Counted from the stretch's first letter, positions 25,345 through 33,635 are shown. The stretch: DNA of 44,720 nucleotides from an uncultured Candidatus Saccharibacteria bacterium (GCA_948623715.1 CAPHDI010000008.1:1-44720); one strand, 5' to 3'. Numbers and translations are program-made. The notes: generated by a model from the sequence alone, not told the origin.

Positions 25345-25680
25345 TTGTAAAGTTGCGCGGAGGTAGGTATAATAGAAATGTCTTAAACTTATAGTTTCAA
25401 TATGCCGAACGATATTTTGTACATATTGTTCGTGTTCCGTATGGGAAATGGCATCACGAGTCAGTAACGTACGGAGCGCAAGTTCGGTCGATACTATAGG
25501 TTTAAGACACCCCTCGTGGTGCCATTTTTGTTAGGGCGATGAGTAGGTATTAGTGTACAACTTGCATCTGGCATACTAATACATATATAAACTTGTTGAC
25601 CGAAATAAATTGATAGGAAATTTTTATACAAAAGTGGCACTTCCGAGACTAAAACCTATCTAAACCAAAAGGAGGGCCAC
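25345..25680 (+). promoter_or_regulatory. Structured leader copy B, upstream of a FISUMP gene
   Basis: Promoter TTGTAA (25345-25350), 17 nt, TATAAT (25368-25373). Long stem 25379-25395 with 25493-25509 (17 pairs, one G·U). An inner hairpin CGAACGATAT/ATATTGTTCG (about 25407-25433) and an apical stem TCCGTA/TACGGA follow. The apical loop holds GGCATCACGAG (25450-25460), complementary to CTCGTGGTGCC (25513-25523), which comes right after the long stem and before ATTTTTG. Further down are GTATTAGT/ACTAATAC and GATAGG/CCTATC (25612-25617 with 25655-25660). The latter loop contains GGCAC-TTC-CGAG (25636-25647), which could also pair with the CTCGTGGTGCC strand. GGAGGG ends the leader. No coding frame of note lies in it. 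Confidence 0.78.
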
Positions 25681-27099
25681 ATGCACCTAAACTTAATAAA
25701 ACATAACTTTCCCAGCAATAAATATAGTATTCCAATATTGCTTAGAAGAAGTATTCCTCTAGCGTGCGTGATGGCTCTGCTTTTGACGATAATTTCATCC
25801 GAGAAAAGTTATGCAGTTAATCCATGCGCAATACTAGGTGATCCACCTTCTGGCTATACTAAGGTGCAGGATAATACCGACACTGGTTGCCATTTTGAGC
25901 CGATTCTGACTACTCCGAAATCTTCTGCATCTTTTACCATTGATGACGGGGAGACGGCGGTTTATGATAAAGTCGTCGCAAGTTACGGTCAGACAAATTA
26001 TTCTAGTCATACCGTAAACGTCACGGCTGACGGAATTGATAATTATACGCTAATTCTATCGGGAGTGAAACTCACTGGTCCGAGCGAGATTAGGGGAGTT
26101 TCTAGCACTAGCGGAGCGACATTACCAGATAACTCTTGGGGTTACGCCTGGGGGAGAGTAGATAGTGACGAGGATAACTTAACTTATAACTCTGCGACGA
26201 CAGCTAACTTAGCGGAGAATAACTTGGTCAATAATAGTTTAGATTTCTCGCGAAAGCTAGTCTTTGCGACGAAGTTTAATGAGGGAGTCGACCCGGGAGT
26301 CTATAAAGCTACGGCGACATTATCTTTTACGGCTACGCCGAGTACGGTAGTGACTTGGAATGAGCTGGTCTATATGCAAGACATGACAGCCTATGCCTGC
26401 GAACATGCAAGTACTTTTGCAAGCAAGAAATTGATTGATATTCGCGATAATAATGAATACACTGTGACTAAGTTAGAAGACGGGAAGTGTTGGATGACGG
26501 ATAACCTTGCGCTGACGAAAGAAAGTTTGAAGACTGGACTTTCTGCGATTACTAAATATGATTCGGATGTGGAGTATGATTTCATCCTGCCGGTTAGCGC
26601 CACAAAGGAAACTCTACCAGACAGTAATTTCGGCTCGGATAACTTTGCTGCAATTTATTCTCCGACATTAGAGGACGAAAAATGGCAACACAGCTACGGC
26701 GCACTTTATTCTTGGCCAGCAGCAACGGCGGGGTACGGAGAAGATTCAAATTTTATAAGCGGTGATGCTCCCGTTAGTCTATGTCCATCCTCTTGGGGAT
26801 TACCGAGTGGCGATCAATACGATCACTTTTTTGTTGTAACTGGCATTAGCCAGCTAGAAACAGTATTAGAGCAAATCGATGCGCTTAGGGTGGAGCCTTA
26901 TAACTTTACGCCCGCAGGATATGTCCTCAGTACGAAGACTTATGGGATTGGCAGAGACGGAGATTATTGGACAAGCACTGTGAGTTCCGAGCAGGACGCT
27001 ATCGGCTTCTTCACGAGAGCCAACCTAGACAAACCATTAACCGGCATTAATGGGGCTTATCGAAAATATGGTTTCTCCGTCCGCTGCATCGTTCGCTAA
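25681..27099 (+). CDS. Secreted FISUMP-domain protein, C-terminal FISUMP
   Basis: 472 aa. Basic N-terminus and hydrophobic core (about 22-40) form a signal peptide or anchor ending near SYAVNPC. Residues ~75-218 look like a beta-sandwich (SASFTIDDGETAVYDKVV ... GVYKATATLSFTATPS). Residues ~225-471 are a FISUMP domain: LIDIRDNNEYTVTKLEDGKCWMTDNLALTKESL, then SLCPSSWGLPSGDQYDHF, then FSVRCIV at the end. FISUMP domains occur in surface or secreted proteins of unclear function, often as paralogues. Here Cys pairs suggest disulfides. The order of domains is the reverse of the protein at 29873. GGAGGG lies 4 nt before the ATG. Confidence 0.85.
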   Translation: MHLNLIKHNFPSNKYSIPILLRRSIPLACVMALLLTIISSEKSYAVNPCAILGDPPSGYTKVQDNTDTGCHFEPILTTPKSSASFTIDDGETAVYDKVVASYGQTNYSSHTVNVTADGIDNYTLILSGVKLTGPSEIRGVSSTSGATLPDNSWGYAWGRVDSDEDNLTYNSATTANLAENNLVNNSLDFSRKLVFATKFNEGVDPGVYKATATLSFTATPSTVVTWNELVYMQDMTAYACEHASTFASKKLIDIRDNNEYTVTKLEDGKCWMTDNLALTKESLKTGLSAITKYDSDVEYDFILPVSATKETLPDSNFGSDNFAAIYSPTLEDEKWQHSYGALYSWPAATAGYGEDSNFISGDAPVSLCPSSWGLPSGDQYDHFFVVTGISQLETVLEQIDALRVEPYNFTPAGYVLSTKTYGIGRDGDYWTSTVSSEQDAIGFFTRANLDKPLTGINGAYRKYGFSVRCIVR

Positions 27100-27111
27100 G
27101 CTCAGGCAATC

Positions 27112-27621
27112 TTAATGAAACTTCGTCAGGTCGACACCTTCTAGTTTAAGCAGCCCGATTTTATTATTCATCCCTCCGCTATAACCAGTCAAATTATCAT
27201 CTGCACCGACGACGCGGTGGCACGGGATGATAATACAAATCGGGTTCCAGCCTACAGCACCGCCGACAGCTTGAGCAGACATTTTCGCGAGACCACGCTT
27301 CTTAGCGATTGCTTTCGCAATGTTGCCATAAGTCGTAGTCTGGCCACGAGGGATTTTTAGCATTTCTTCAGCGACGTCGCGCCGGAAGGATGTCTCGTGA
27401 TAGCGCTTGTACTTCGGAGTGAAGCCGGGGTCCTTTCCCTGAAAATATAAATCAAGCCAGCGGATCGTCTCGGTGAAAATTGGTAAGTCTCTTCCCTCAC
27501 TGTCTTGAATATAACGAGAGTAGACCTCGCTAGCTTTAAAACAGAGCGCCGTAAGGTATTCGCCGTCCGAGCATAAGGCGATCTCGCCGAGAGGTGATTG
27601 ATATATTTTACGATAAATCAT
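27112..27621 (-). CDS. ogt: Methylated-DNA-protein cysteine methyltransferase
   Basis: 169-aa suicide repair enzyme that removes alkyl groups from O6-methylguanine. The acceptor is Cys134 in the family motif IPCHRVV, preceded by GNPI-like GWNPICII, and a helix-turn-helix (GQTTTYGNIAKAIAKK) binds DNA. Length is normal. It converges with the FISUMP gene and ends 12 nt from it. Tandem -10-like TATAAT boxes lie just upstream. Confidence 0.94.
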   Translation of the reverse strand: MIYRKIYQSPLGEIALCSDGEYLTALCFKASEVYSRYIQDSEGRDLPIFTETIRWLDLYFQGKDPGFTPKYKRYHETSFRRDVAEEMLKIPRGQTTTYGNIAKAIAKKRGLAKMSAQAVGGAVGWNPICIIIPCHRVVGADDNLTGYSGGMNNKIGLLKLEGVDLTKFH

Positions 27622-27689
27622 GTCATAAAACTCTATAATAAGTTAAACTTATTATAACATCACTACTCAGCGAGATGCTCGTAACCTTG

Positions 27690-28325
27690 CTAGATACTGT
27701 CGGTAAAAGCTTTAACATCACTATCAGAAGGACGAGAACTGAAGCGCATGCCAGTTTGCCAGTTGCCGGTGCCGGCTAGCTCTTCTAGCAATTCCCCGCT
27801 CTGTCCGAGGCCAGAAGAAGTAGAAGTCGCAAATGGAACCACGGTTTTACCGGTGAAGTCATTATCTTTGACGAAGTTATTGACCGGCCAAGCAGCAATC
27901 GCCCACCAAATCGGATAGCCGATAAGCACCGTATCATACTCCGCCCAGTTTGCAGGCGTAGTACTGACGAGTGCGATATCGCGCAAGCTCTCGTCTTCGT
28001 GCTCGCGATTCACGCGCGACCCGTCTGTCGTCCAGTCGAGATCGGCGCTAGTATAAATTTCCTGCGGGACGATTTCGAAAGTGTCAGCGTTGAGATTTGC
28101 AGCAATTTTCTGCGCGACATTCTCGGTGTTGCCGCTCGCCGAATAGTAAGCGACCAAGACTTTTTTATCGGTATTACTAGTATTATTTTCCACTTGAGTA
28201 TTTCCTCCGGTATTGTCATTATTTTCCTGATCGGAATTATGTCCGCACAGGAAGAATACGCTTAAGCCCGCAAGAGCGATCACTACGATGACGCCGATAA
28301 TTCCACCGATTAACTTTTTATTCAT
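27690..28325 (-). CDS. Membrane-anchored flavodoxin
   Basis: 211 aa. Residues about 5-27 form a membrane anchor with Cys27 at its end, possibly a lipoprotein, followed by an Asn/Asp-rich linker (30-52). The flavodoxin fold starts KVLVAYYSASGNTENVAQKIA, the phosphate loop for FMN, and includes GYPIWWAIAAWPVNNF and VPFATSTSSGLGQS, typical of the flavodoxin_4 subfamily. An extracytoplasmic flavodoxin is unusual; a cytoplasmic orientation is possible. It is the last gene of merR-akr-flavodoxin, with GGAGG before its ATG. Confidence 0.85.
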   Translation of the reverse strand: MNKKLIGGIIGVIVVIALAGLSVFFLCGHNSDQENNDNTGGNTQVENNTSNTDKKVLVAYYSASGNTENVAQKIAANLNADTFEIVPQEIYTSADLDWTTDGSRVNREHEDESLRDIALVSTTPANWAEYDTVLIGYPIWWAIAAWPVNNFVKDNDFTGKTVVPFATSTSSGLGQSGELLEELAGTGNWQTGMRFSSRPSDSDVKAFTDSI

Positions 28326-28334
28326 ATTTACCTC

Positions 28335-29225
28335 CTACCAACTTTTTTGATCTTTACGACAATCTTGATTTTCGCGGCGCGATTTTACGGTCTGGTCGAA
28401 CCATTCGACCATCTTAGGATCCTGATGATTAAAGAAGAGACTCTCGCCAGTATCAAGGCCCTTGATCTCCGCCATGTCGTCTTCACTTAATTCAAAATCA
28501 AAAACGTCGAAATTTTCCGCCATACGATCTTTATGAGTAGACTTGCAGTTCACAATAACGCCACGCTGAATTAGCCAGCGCAAGATTACCTGAGCGGGAG
28601 TCTTATGATACTGCGCGCCGATTTTCTGGAGAGTTTCATTCTCAAACATACCACTCCGCCCCTCGCCGAATGGCGCCCAGGCAGCCATCTTCACGCCAAA
28701 TTTTTCCATATTTTCTTGGGCAGCGAATTGCGCATGGAGAGGATTTACTTCGACTTGATTCACCGCGGGAATGATTTTGCGTTCGAATAGGCAGACGTCG
28801 GCTAGGCGGCCAGGATAAAAGTTCGACACGCCGATGGCGCGAATCTTGCCTTCTTCGTATAATTCTTCGAGCGCGCGATAGGCGCCATAATAATCTGCGA
28901 AAGGTTGATGCAACAAGACGAGGTCAATATATTCCGTTTGTAATTTTTCTAATGATTCGGCGATGGACTTTTTGCAATTCTCATAGCCGTAGTTATCAAT
29001 CCAAACCTTCGTCGTGATAAATAACTCTTTGCGGTCGATGCCGCATTCGCTGAGTGCTTCGCCAACTTCCGCTTCGTTAAAATAACTCTGCGCAGTATCA
29101 ATCCCACGATAGCCGACCGCTAGCGCGTCGAGCATGCAGCGCTTAGTTTCTTCGCGGGGGATCTGATAGACGCCGAAACCGAGAATCGGCATTTCTATAC
29201 CATTGTTAAGTTTTACGAATTTCAT
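28335..29225 (-). CDS. Aldo/keto reductase
   Basis: 296-aa NADPH-dependent TIM-barrel reductase. Catalytic tetrad Asp43 (GIDTAQSY), Tyr48, Lys73 (TTKVW) and His106 (LLHQPF). The C-terminal KSTHKDRMAENFDVFDF stretch is the cofactor-binding loop of the 2,5-diketogluconate-reductase type. Substrates of such enzymes are reactive aldehydes and ketones. Its ATG overlaps the merR stop (TAATG), and GGAGG is nearby. A MerR-AKR-flavodoxin unit suggests aldehyde or quinone stress. Confidence 0.93.
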   Translation of the reverse strand: MKFVKLNNGIEMPILGFGVYQIPREETKRCMLDALAVGYRGIDTAQSYFNEAEVGEALSECGIDRKELFITTKVWIDNYGYENCKKSIAESLEKLQTEYIDLVLLHQPFADYYGAYRALEELYEEGKIRAIGVSNFYPGRLADVCLFERKIIPAVNQVEVNPLHAQFAAQENMEKFGVKMAAWAPFGEGRSGMFENETLQKIGAQYHKTPAQVILRWLIQRGVIVNCKSTHKDRMAENFDVFDFELSEDDMAEIKGLDTGESLFFNHQDPKMVEWFDQTVKSRRENQDCRKDQKSW

Positions 29226-29575
29226 TATTTACCTCCTTCCTTGTAGAGATTAATTTTGTAGATGATTTTGTCATAGGCAGCCTGAATTTCTGCAAGTTTC
29301 CGCGCCAGGATTTCGCGCTGGTCTTCTAACAGCTGAATGCGCTCAGGCAGGGTGTCTTCGCCCTGATCGACTAGCTCGACATATTTTCTAATAACGTCGA
29401 TGGAAACTTCTGCACTACGCAAACATTTTACGAATTCGATCCGCCGTAGGTTCTGTTCCGAATATTCGCGAATGCCGTTTACGCGCGGGACTTCGCCGAT
29501 CAAACTATTTTTCTCGTAAAAACGCAGCGTATCTTCGGAGAGTTTTGTCGCTCGTGCTACTTCGCCGATTTTCAT
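29225..29575 (-). CDS. MerR-family transcription regulator
   Basis: 116 aa. The N-terminal winged helix-turn-helix begins MKIGEVARATKLSEDTLRFYEKNSLI, followed by RRIEFVKCLRSAEVSI and a long dimerisation coiled coil (80-112). No C-terminal effector domain exists, as in the NmlR/AdhR-type aldehyde-stress regulators. A single Cys at position ~50 (VKCLRS) is where such regulators sense electrophiles. AAAGGAG precedes the ATG. Confidence 0.9.
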   Translation of the reverse strand: MKIGEVARATKLSEDTLRFYEKNSLIGEVPRVNGIREYSEQNLRRIEFVKCLRSAEVSIDVIRKYVELVDQGEDTLPERIQLLEDQREILARKLAEIQAAYDKIIYKINLYKEGGK

Positions 29576-29595
29576 ATGGACTCCTTTCTGACTTA

Positions 29596-29626
29596 ATTAT
29601 AAAGTCTGGAGTGCAGTCTAAGTCAA
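29596..29626 (-). promoter_or_regulatory. MerR-type promoter/operator with 19-nt spacer
   Basis: TTGACT (29621-29626) and TATAAT (29596-29601) are 19 nt apart, longer than the usual 17. The spacer holds an imperfect dyad around TGCA (GACTGCACTC). This overlong spacing is the hallmark of promoters that MerR regulators activate by DNA distortion, so merR likely controls its own operon. Confidence 0.82.
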
Positions 29627-29647
29627 GAGTTTTCTAAAAAGTCGGGG

Positions 29648-29872
29648 TTGTAAAGTCGTGGGAAGGAAGGTATAATGGAAGTGTCTAGAGTTTACGTTAT
29701 GCACTAAGTGTTTATTTTGTTTTGTCATGCGCAAAGAAATGGCATCATGAGGGGAGCCAGCGTATGACAAAACACGAAAGTGCTACGTTTTATGTAAGCT
29801 CTAGACACCCTTGTGGTGCCATTTTTGTATATCGTGCCATTTAGGGTCTAACTAAGCCATAAGGAGGGCATG
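29648..29872 (+). promoter_or_regulatory. Structured leader copy C, upstream of a FISUMP gene
   Basis: Promoter TTGTAA (29648-29653), 17 nt, TATAAT (29671-29676). Long stem 29681-29695 with 29794-29808 (15 pairs, one G·U). Apical stem TTTTGTCATGCGC (29720-29732) with GCGTATGACAAAA (29760-29772), one G·U. Its loop holds GGCATCATGAGG (29741-29752), which pairs over 12 positions (with G·U) with CCTTGTGGTGCC (29809-29820), followed by ATTTTTG. The downstream part is shorter than in B and D: CGTGCCATTTAGGGTC, then GGAGGG. No other gene lies in 29576-29872. Confidence 0.78.
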
Positions 29873-31231
29873 ATGCTAAAAATAAATAAAACCTTATCAA
29901 AAGTTAAAATATACCATATCGGTATAATAACTCTTATTTGCGGCATCATGCCCGGACTTATGGGATTTGGTTATTATAACAATTCAGTGCAAGCAGCTAG
30001 AAAGACACTGAGTAATATTACTACCATGCAAGAGATGACTACTGATATATGTAATAACTCTGCACTAGGACAATCTAATACATTAACTGATATACGTGAT
30101 AACTCTACCTATACTGTAGCTAGACTTAGTGATGGGAATTGCTGGATGACACAGAACTTAAGACTTACCAAAGAAAGTCTTGAGACTAATGGTCAATCTG
30201 CTGCGCTTTCTAGTGTTACTTCCGATGTAGCAGAAGACAGTACTTTCGAACTACCAGAATCCGCCCTCTGGACTGATACTTCCGTAGACGGTAATCATCT
30301 TTACTATGATAATGACGTAGCCTATGGCGCATATTATACTTGGTATACCGCTACTGCCGGTACTGGTACAGAAGCACTTACCGAGGGTAATGCCGAATCT
30401 AGTATTTGTCCGAAAGGATGGAAATTACCGACCGGAGGAACAAACGGAGAGTTTAAAGCTCTCTATGATAAGTTTACCGATACAATCTGGACTACGATTA
30501 ACGGGAAAAATGGTCGTTGGCTCGGAGCTTCTAATGCATCAGTGGGCGGGACGTTCTTTCCTGCAGCCGGCTATGTACGAACCGAAAGCGGTAAACTTAA
30601 TAGCGTGAAATATTATGGGGCTTATTGGACTAATACAGCCTACAGTAACGGAACATATCGGTTTGATTTCAACGATAGAAATGCTTCTCCTGCTGCTGGC
30701 AGCAAGAGGGATAGCGGTTATTCCATCCGCTGTCTCACCCCCACCCCCAGTACTGACTTCCCAGACCGCTTTGATGAGAAGGATGCAGAAGTTGTAGCAG
30801 TCAGAGTATCTCCAGTCATTTCTATCGATGCCACTTCGGGTATGAAAGAAGTAGTAGATCCAAATCAAGTAACAACCGGAAATATCTCCGCAACTATTTC
30901 TGCTAATACTACTTATACTGTACAACTAAGTGCTAATAAAACACCCCTTACTAATTCAGCCCTAGGAGTAGATACAGAAATAACAAGTAGTAATAGTATA
31001 CCAGCATCTACTAATGTCCAAGCTAAGACTAATGCTTGGGGTATACTAAATCAAGATAATACCACTTATTCTGCTATTACTACTAATCCTACTACTTACT
31101 ATAATACAGAAGAATATAATGAAGAAACTCAAGCAACAAAGCATACTTTTGGTATAGGAGTATCTATTTCTCCTACTCTCCCTGCCGGAGAATATTCTAC
31201 TACCGTGACGATTACTGCAGTGAATAACTAA
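29873..31231 (+). CDS. Secreted FISUMP-domain protein, N-terminal FISUMP
   Basis: 452 aa. Signal peptide or anchor 1-41 (VQAARK). FISUMP domain ~48-288: LTDIRDNSTYTVARLSDGNCWMTQNLRLTKESL, SSICPKGWKLPTGGTNGEFK, ending YSIRCLTP. A Pro/Thr linker leads to a beta-sandwich (~305-452) rich in Thr, Ser and Asn. The domain order is opposite to the protein at 25681. The start is the second of two adjacent ATGs, because GGAGGG is 4 nt from it as in copies B and D. Codon use is more A+T-rich than in the housekeeping genes, consistent with transfer or rapid turnover. No strong terminator follows directly. Confidence 0.85.
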   Translation: MLKINKTLSKVKIYHIGIITLICGIMPGLMGFGYYNNSVQAARKTLSNITTMQEMTTDICNNSALGQSNTLTDIRDNSTYTVARLSDGNCWMTQNLRLTKESLETNGQSAALSSVTSDVAEDSTFELPESALWTDTSVDGNHLYYDNDVAYGAYYTWYTATAGTGTEALTEGNAESSICPKGWKLPTGGTNGEFKALYDKFTDTIWTTINGKNGRWLGASNASVGGTFFPAAGYVRTESGKLNSVKYYGAYWTNTAYSNGTYRFDFNDRNASPAAGSKRDSGYSIRCLTPTPSTDFPDRFDEKDAEVVAVRVSPVISIDATSGMKEVVDPNQVTTGNISATISANTTYTVQLSANKTPLTNSALGVDTEITSSNSIPASTNVQAKTNAWGILNQDNTTYSAITTNPTTYYNTEEYNEETQATKHTFGIGVSISPTLPAGEYSTTVTITAVNN

Positions 31232-31351
31232 GGAGATATATGAAACATAAAATGCGGCAGATTTATGTCTAAAAATAAACATACGATTTTGCGAGAATCT
31301 ACTAGACATAATCGCTTTTGTAAAGTACAATTAAATTAAACGAAGATAAAG

Positions 31352-31480
31352 TTACTTCCGTTTGAATTTGAAGGAGAATTCAACGGAAGTTTCTTTTGGG
31401 CTCTTTTCAGCTTTGGCGCGATTTACACGTGCTTCAAGTAGATCCAAAAGAAGCTGTCTGAACGTTTTCTTTTCAGTCAT
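31352..31480 (-). CDS. 42-aa basic peptide
   Basis: Small frame MTEKKTFRQLLLDLLEARVNRAKAEKSPK... ending KFKRK. The N-terminal half can form an amphipathic helix, and the tail is basic. AGAGGAA lies 3-4 nt before the ATG. A 9-13 bp inverted repeat (ACTTCCGTT/AACGGAAGT) overlaps its 3' end and could fold at the end of the mRNA. No family known. Missing from ordinary gene calls because of length. Confidence 0.5.
   Translation of the reverse strand: MTEKKTFRQLLLDLLEARVNRAKAEKSPKETSVEFSFKFKRK
31353..31392 (+). terminator. Possible terminator for the FISUMP gene at 29873
   Basis: On the plus strand ACTTCCGTTTGAA and TTCAACGGAAGT are nearly complementary and are followed by TTTCTTTT. It overlaps the 3' end of the 42-aa frame on the other strand, so it could serve both. 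Confidence 0.5.
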
Positions 31481-31626
31481 AGTTCCTCTTTCCGCCTAAC
31501 GTAACTCCCACTCTTAGACTTGTACAATGTGCTAGTAATCTGCCACTTCCCTAGCGTAGCATATTTTAAGAAAAATTAGCAAGCACATGCATGATAAAAT
31601 GTATGTTTTTAAAAATCATAAGAAAC

Positions 31627-31649
31627 AGCCCCCGCTCAGTGCGGGGGCT
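31627..31649 (-). terminator. Intrinsic terminator of the gene at 31681
   Basis: AGCCCCCGC-ACTGA-GCGGGGGCT followed by GTTTCTT on the minus strand. Confidence 0.88.
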
Positions 31650-31680
31650 TGGGTTGGTTGATGGAGCAGGCTGACACCAT

Positions 31681-31980
31681 TCAGCGCCGGCGCCAGCCGC
31701 GGTAGCGTCGCCGGCCGGAGCCGTAATGACGACGCTTGCTCTTCTTCTGCTGAGACGACGAGGCGTCAGACGATGCGGCGGGCTTAGCGGGCGGAGGCTG
31801 GTCGGGCTGAGAGCGGTCAGGGTCAGGGCGGGCAGCCTGGATAGCGGCATGTTCGTCGGCGATCTCCTGGCGCACTGAGGCGAGGAGGCGCCGCTGCTCA
31901 GGCAGAGACATTCCATCAAACCAAGGATAGTAATAATCAATCCGTTCACGTTCTTTGCCGAAGATAGTAAGTTTAGCCAC
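31681..31980 (-). CDS. Hypothetical Arg-rich small protein (99 aa)
   Basis: Unrecognised. The first ~50 residues are folded-looking (AKLTIFGKERERIDYYYPWFDGMSLPEQRRLLASVRQE), followed by a Pro/Ala/Ser-rich linker and a very basic tail (KKSKRRHYGSGRRRYRGWRRR), which could bind nucleic acid. The start is GTG at 31980, with AGAGG 8 nt upstream; GTG at 31989 is another choice. A frame shifted by one (31566-31982) is longer, but its residues look random and it runs through the terminator. Preceded by a -10-like TATACT. Confidence 0.55.
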   Translation of the reverse strand: MAKLTIFGKERERIDYYYPWFDGMSLPEQRRLLASVRQEIADEHAAIQAARPDPDRSQPDQPPPAKPAASSDASSSQQKKSKRRHYGSGRRRYRGWRRR

Positions 31981-32105
31981 ATTTAACACCTCTTTCTCAG
32001 AATTTGAAAGGATCCATTATTAGTATAGCATAATCTAGGGGCGGCGGGCGTTTTTATCGTTGTCGACCAAATGCCTATTTAGACTGTACTCAATATCCCC
32101 GCAAG

Positions 32106-33554
32106 TTATTCTCCGGGAGCAATAGATTCGTACCAGAGCATGAGCTCTTCGGCGAGATATTTACAATCGTCGAAGGATTTGCTGCCGATTCCCTTGCCGG
32201 CGGTGAGCTGCTTGTTAATCCAGCCAAAATCCTTCATGAAGCCGGGGAGTTGGCGCCCGAGACGTTCGGTGCGGTAAGCTTCCCAACGCTCGACTTCGTC
32301 GGGAGCAAGACTGGTCGGGAAACTCTTTGCCTTATAATGCAAAAGAAGACCGGGGAGGCGCTCGTCGGAAAAGTGCGGATGAAAGTCTGCGAGATCCTCG
32401 GCGGTATTATTGCGGACGACGGAGCAGAGGAGGCGATCATGCTCGTCGAGAAAGCCATCATAGAGAGCACCTTCGGGGTCGACGGCCGGAGGAAAATCAC
32501 GCTTCGTGCTAGCAGTAACGCGCTCGACAAATTCCGGGTGCTTCAGGAGACTCTTTAGATTACGTTCGACTTGCTCCTTCATGAGGCCAATTTTCTTCCA
32601 ACTATTCCCCTTTTCGAGGACGCCGAGCGGAGCGACAGCCGGGCAACGATTATACTGCAGTTTTTTCACGATGGGAACATAGTTCTTTTCCCAGGGGTCG
32701 CGTTCGTGCCAGGGTTTATCGAAATTAATCGTGCCGGCAGCGCGGGCCGCCGCCTCTTGCTCAAGGAGATCATCGAGATTATAGCGCAAGTCATAGACGT
32801 AGACCGTGCCGTTCTCGCCCTGGGTGACAGGGTAGGCGACGGTGGTTTTCTCGTACTGACTCGGATAGCGACCAGAGGCGTAGACGAAAGGCTTCGGATG
32901 CTCCGGATCGACGAGATTCATAACTTCGCGTTTGTTGCGGAGATTATAAAGGAAGTTGAAAAGCTGCGGCTGGTGCTTCTTGATAAGCTTCGTGACTTCG
33001 ATGAGAGCGACGACGTCAGCAAGGGCGTCATGAGCATGAGTATGTTCGATACCGTTGAGCTTCGTGATCAACTCGAGGCGGTTCGTAGAGTGGCCGTCTT
33101 CGGTAACAGGCCATTTGATTCCCTCGGGGCGAAGGGCGCGAGTGAGACGGACGACGTCGAGAAGATCCCAGCGGCTACGGCCATCGAGCCATTGCCATTC
33201 GTAGGGGTCGTAAAAATTACGCCATAAAGTATGACGCATAAACTCATCATCAAAGCGGACGGAATTATAGCCGACAATAGTCGTGTCGGGCGTGGCGATC
33301 TCAGTCATGAAATATTCGCAAAATTCGCGTTCGGTCATTCCGTCGGCTAGAGTGGATTGCGGAGTAATACCGGTAACCATAATCGCAGACGGGCTGGGGA
33401 GAGTATCGTCAGCAAGCTGGACGAGGATGTTCTGCGGCTCGCCTATGGGATTAAAATCGAGATCAGTGCGCTGGCCGGCAAACTGCATAATACGGTCGTC
33501 ACGAGGATTGAGGCCAGAGGTCTCTAGGTCGTAAAAGTAAAAACTCGCACTCAT
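32106..33554 (-). CDS. sbcB: Exodeoxyribonuclease I
   Basis: 482-aa 3'-5' single-strand DNA exonuclease. The DEDDh core is clear: YDLETSGLNPRDDRIMQFAGQRTD (Exo I), NSVRFDDEFMRHTLWRNFYDPY (Exo II) and HAHDALADVVALIEVTKLI (Exo III), then the SH3-like and helical regions. It resembles the proteobacterial enzyme along its full length, including NGIEHTHAHDA. TATAAT is 8 nt before the ATG (leaderless). It forms part of a large repair set here (uvrA, xseAB, recO, rarA, ogt). Confidence 0.94.
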   Translation of the reverse strand: MSASFYFYDLETSGLNPRDDRIMQFAGQRTDLDFNPIGEPQNILVQLADDTLPSPSAIMVTGITPQSTLADGMTEREFCEYFMTEIATPDTTIVGYNSVRFDDEFMRHTLWRNFYDPYEWQWLDGRSRWDLLDVVRLTRALRPEGIKWPVTEDGHSTNRLELITKLNGIEHTHAHDALADVVALIEVTKLIKKHQPQLFNFLYNLRNKREVMNLVDPEHPKPFVYASGRYPSQYEKTTVAYPVTQGENGTVYVYDLRYNLDDLLEQEAAARAAGTINFDKPWHERDPWEKNYVPIVKKLQYNRCPAVAPLGVLEKGNSWKKIGLMKEQVERNLKSLLKHPEFVERVTASTKRDFPPAVDPEGALYDGFLDEHDRLLCSVVRNNTAEDLADFHPHFSDERLPGLLLHYKAKSFPTSLAPDEVERWEAYRTERLGRQLPGFMKDFGWINKQLTAGKGIGSKSFDDCKYLAEELMLWYESIAPGE

Positions 33555-33635
33555 GTATTTCCATTATAGCATGTTTTATGAGGGTTTATGGGGATCGTGA
33601 GAAAATCTTGAGAGATTCGGGCGAGAACGGGGAAA

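Noticed and set aside
25345..25680. Structured leader as a retron-type RNA for the RT
   Set aside because: Four copies exist without an adjacent RT, each before a secreted-protein gene or the window edge, with promoter and ribosome site typical of a leader.
31566..31982. 138-aa alternative frame over the Arg-rich small gene
   Set aside because: It runs through the terminator hairpin and its composition (Pro/Ser/Arg runs) looks like an out-of-frame reading of the gene at 31681-31980.
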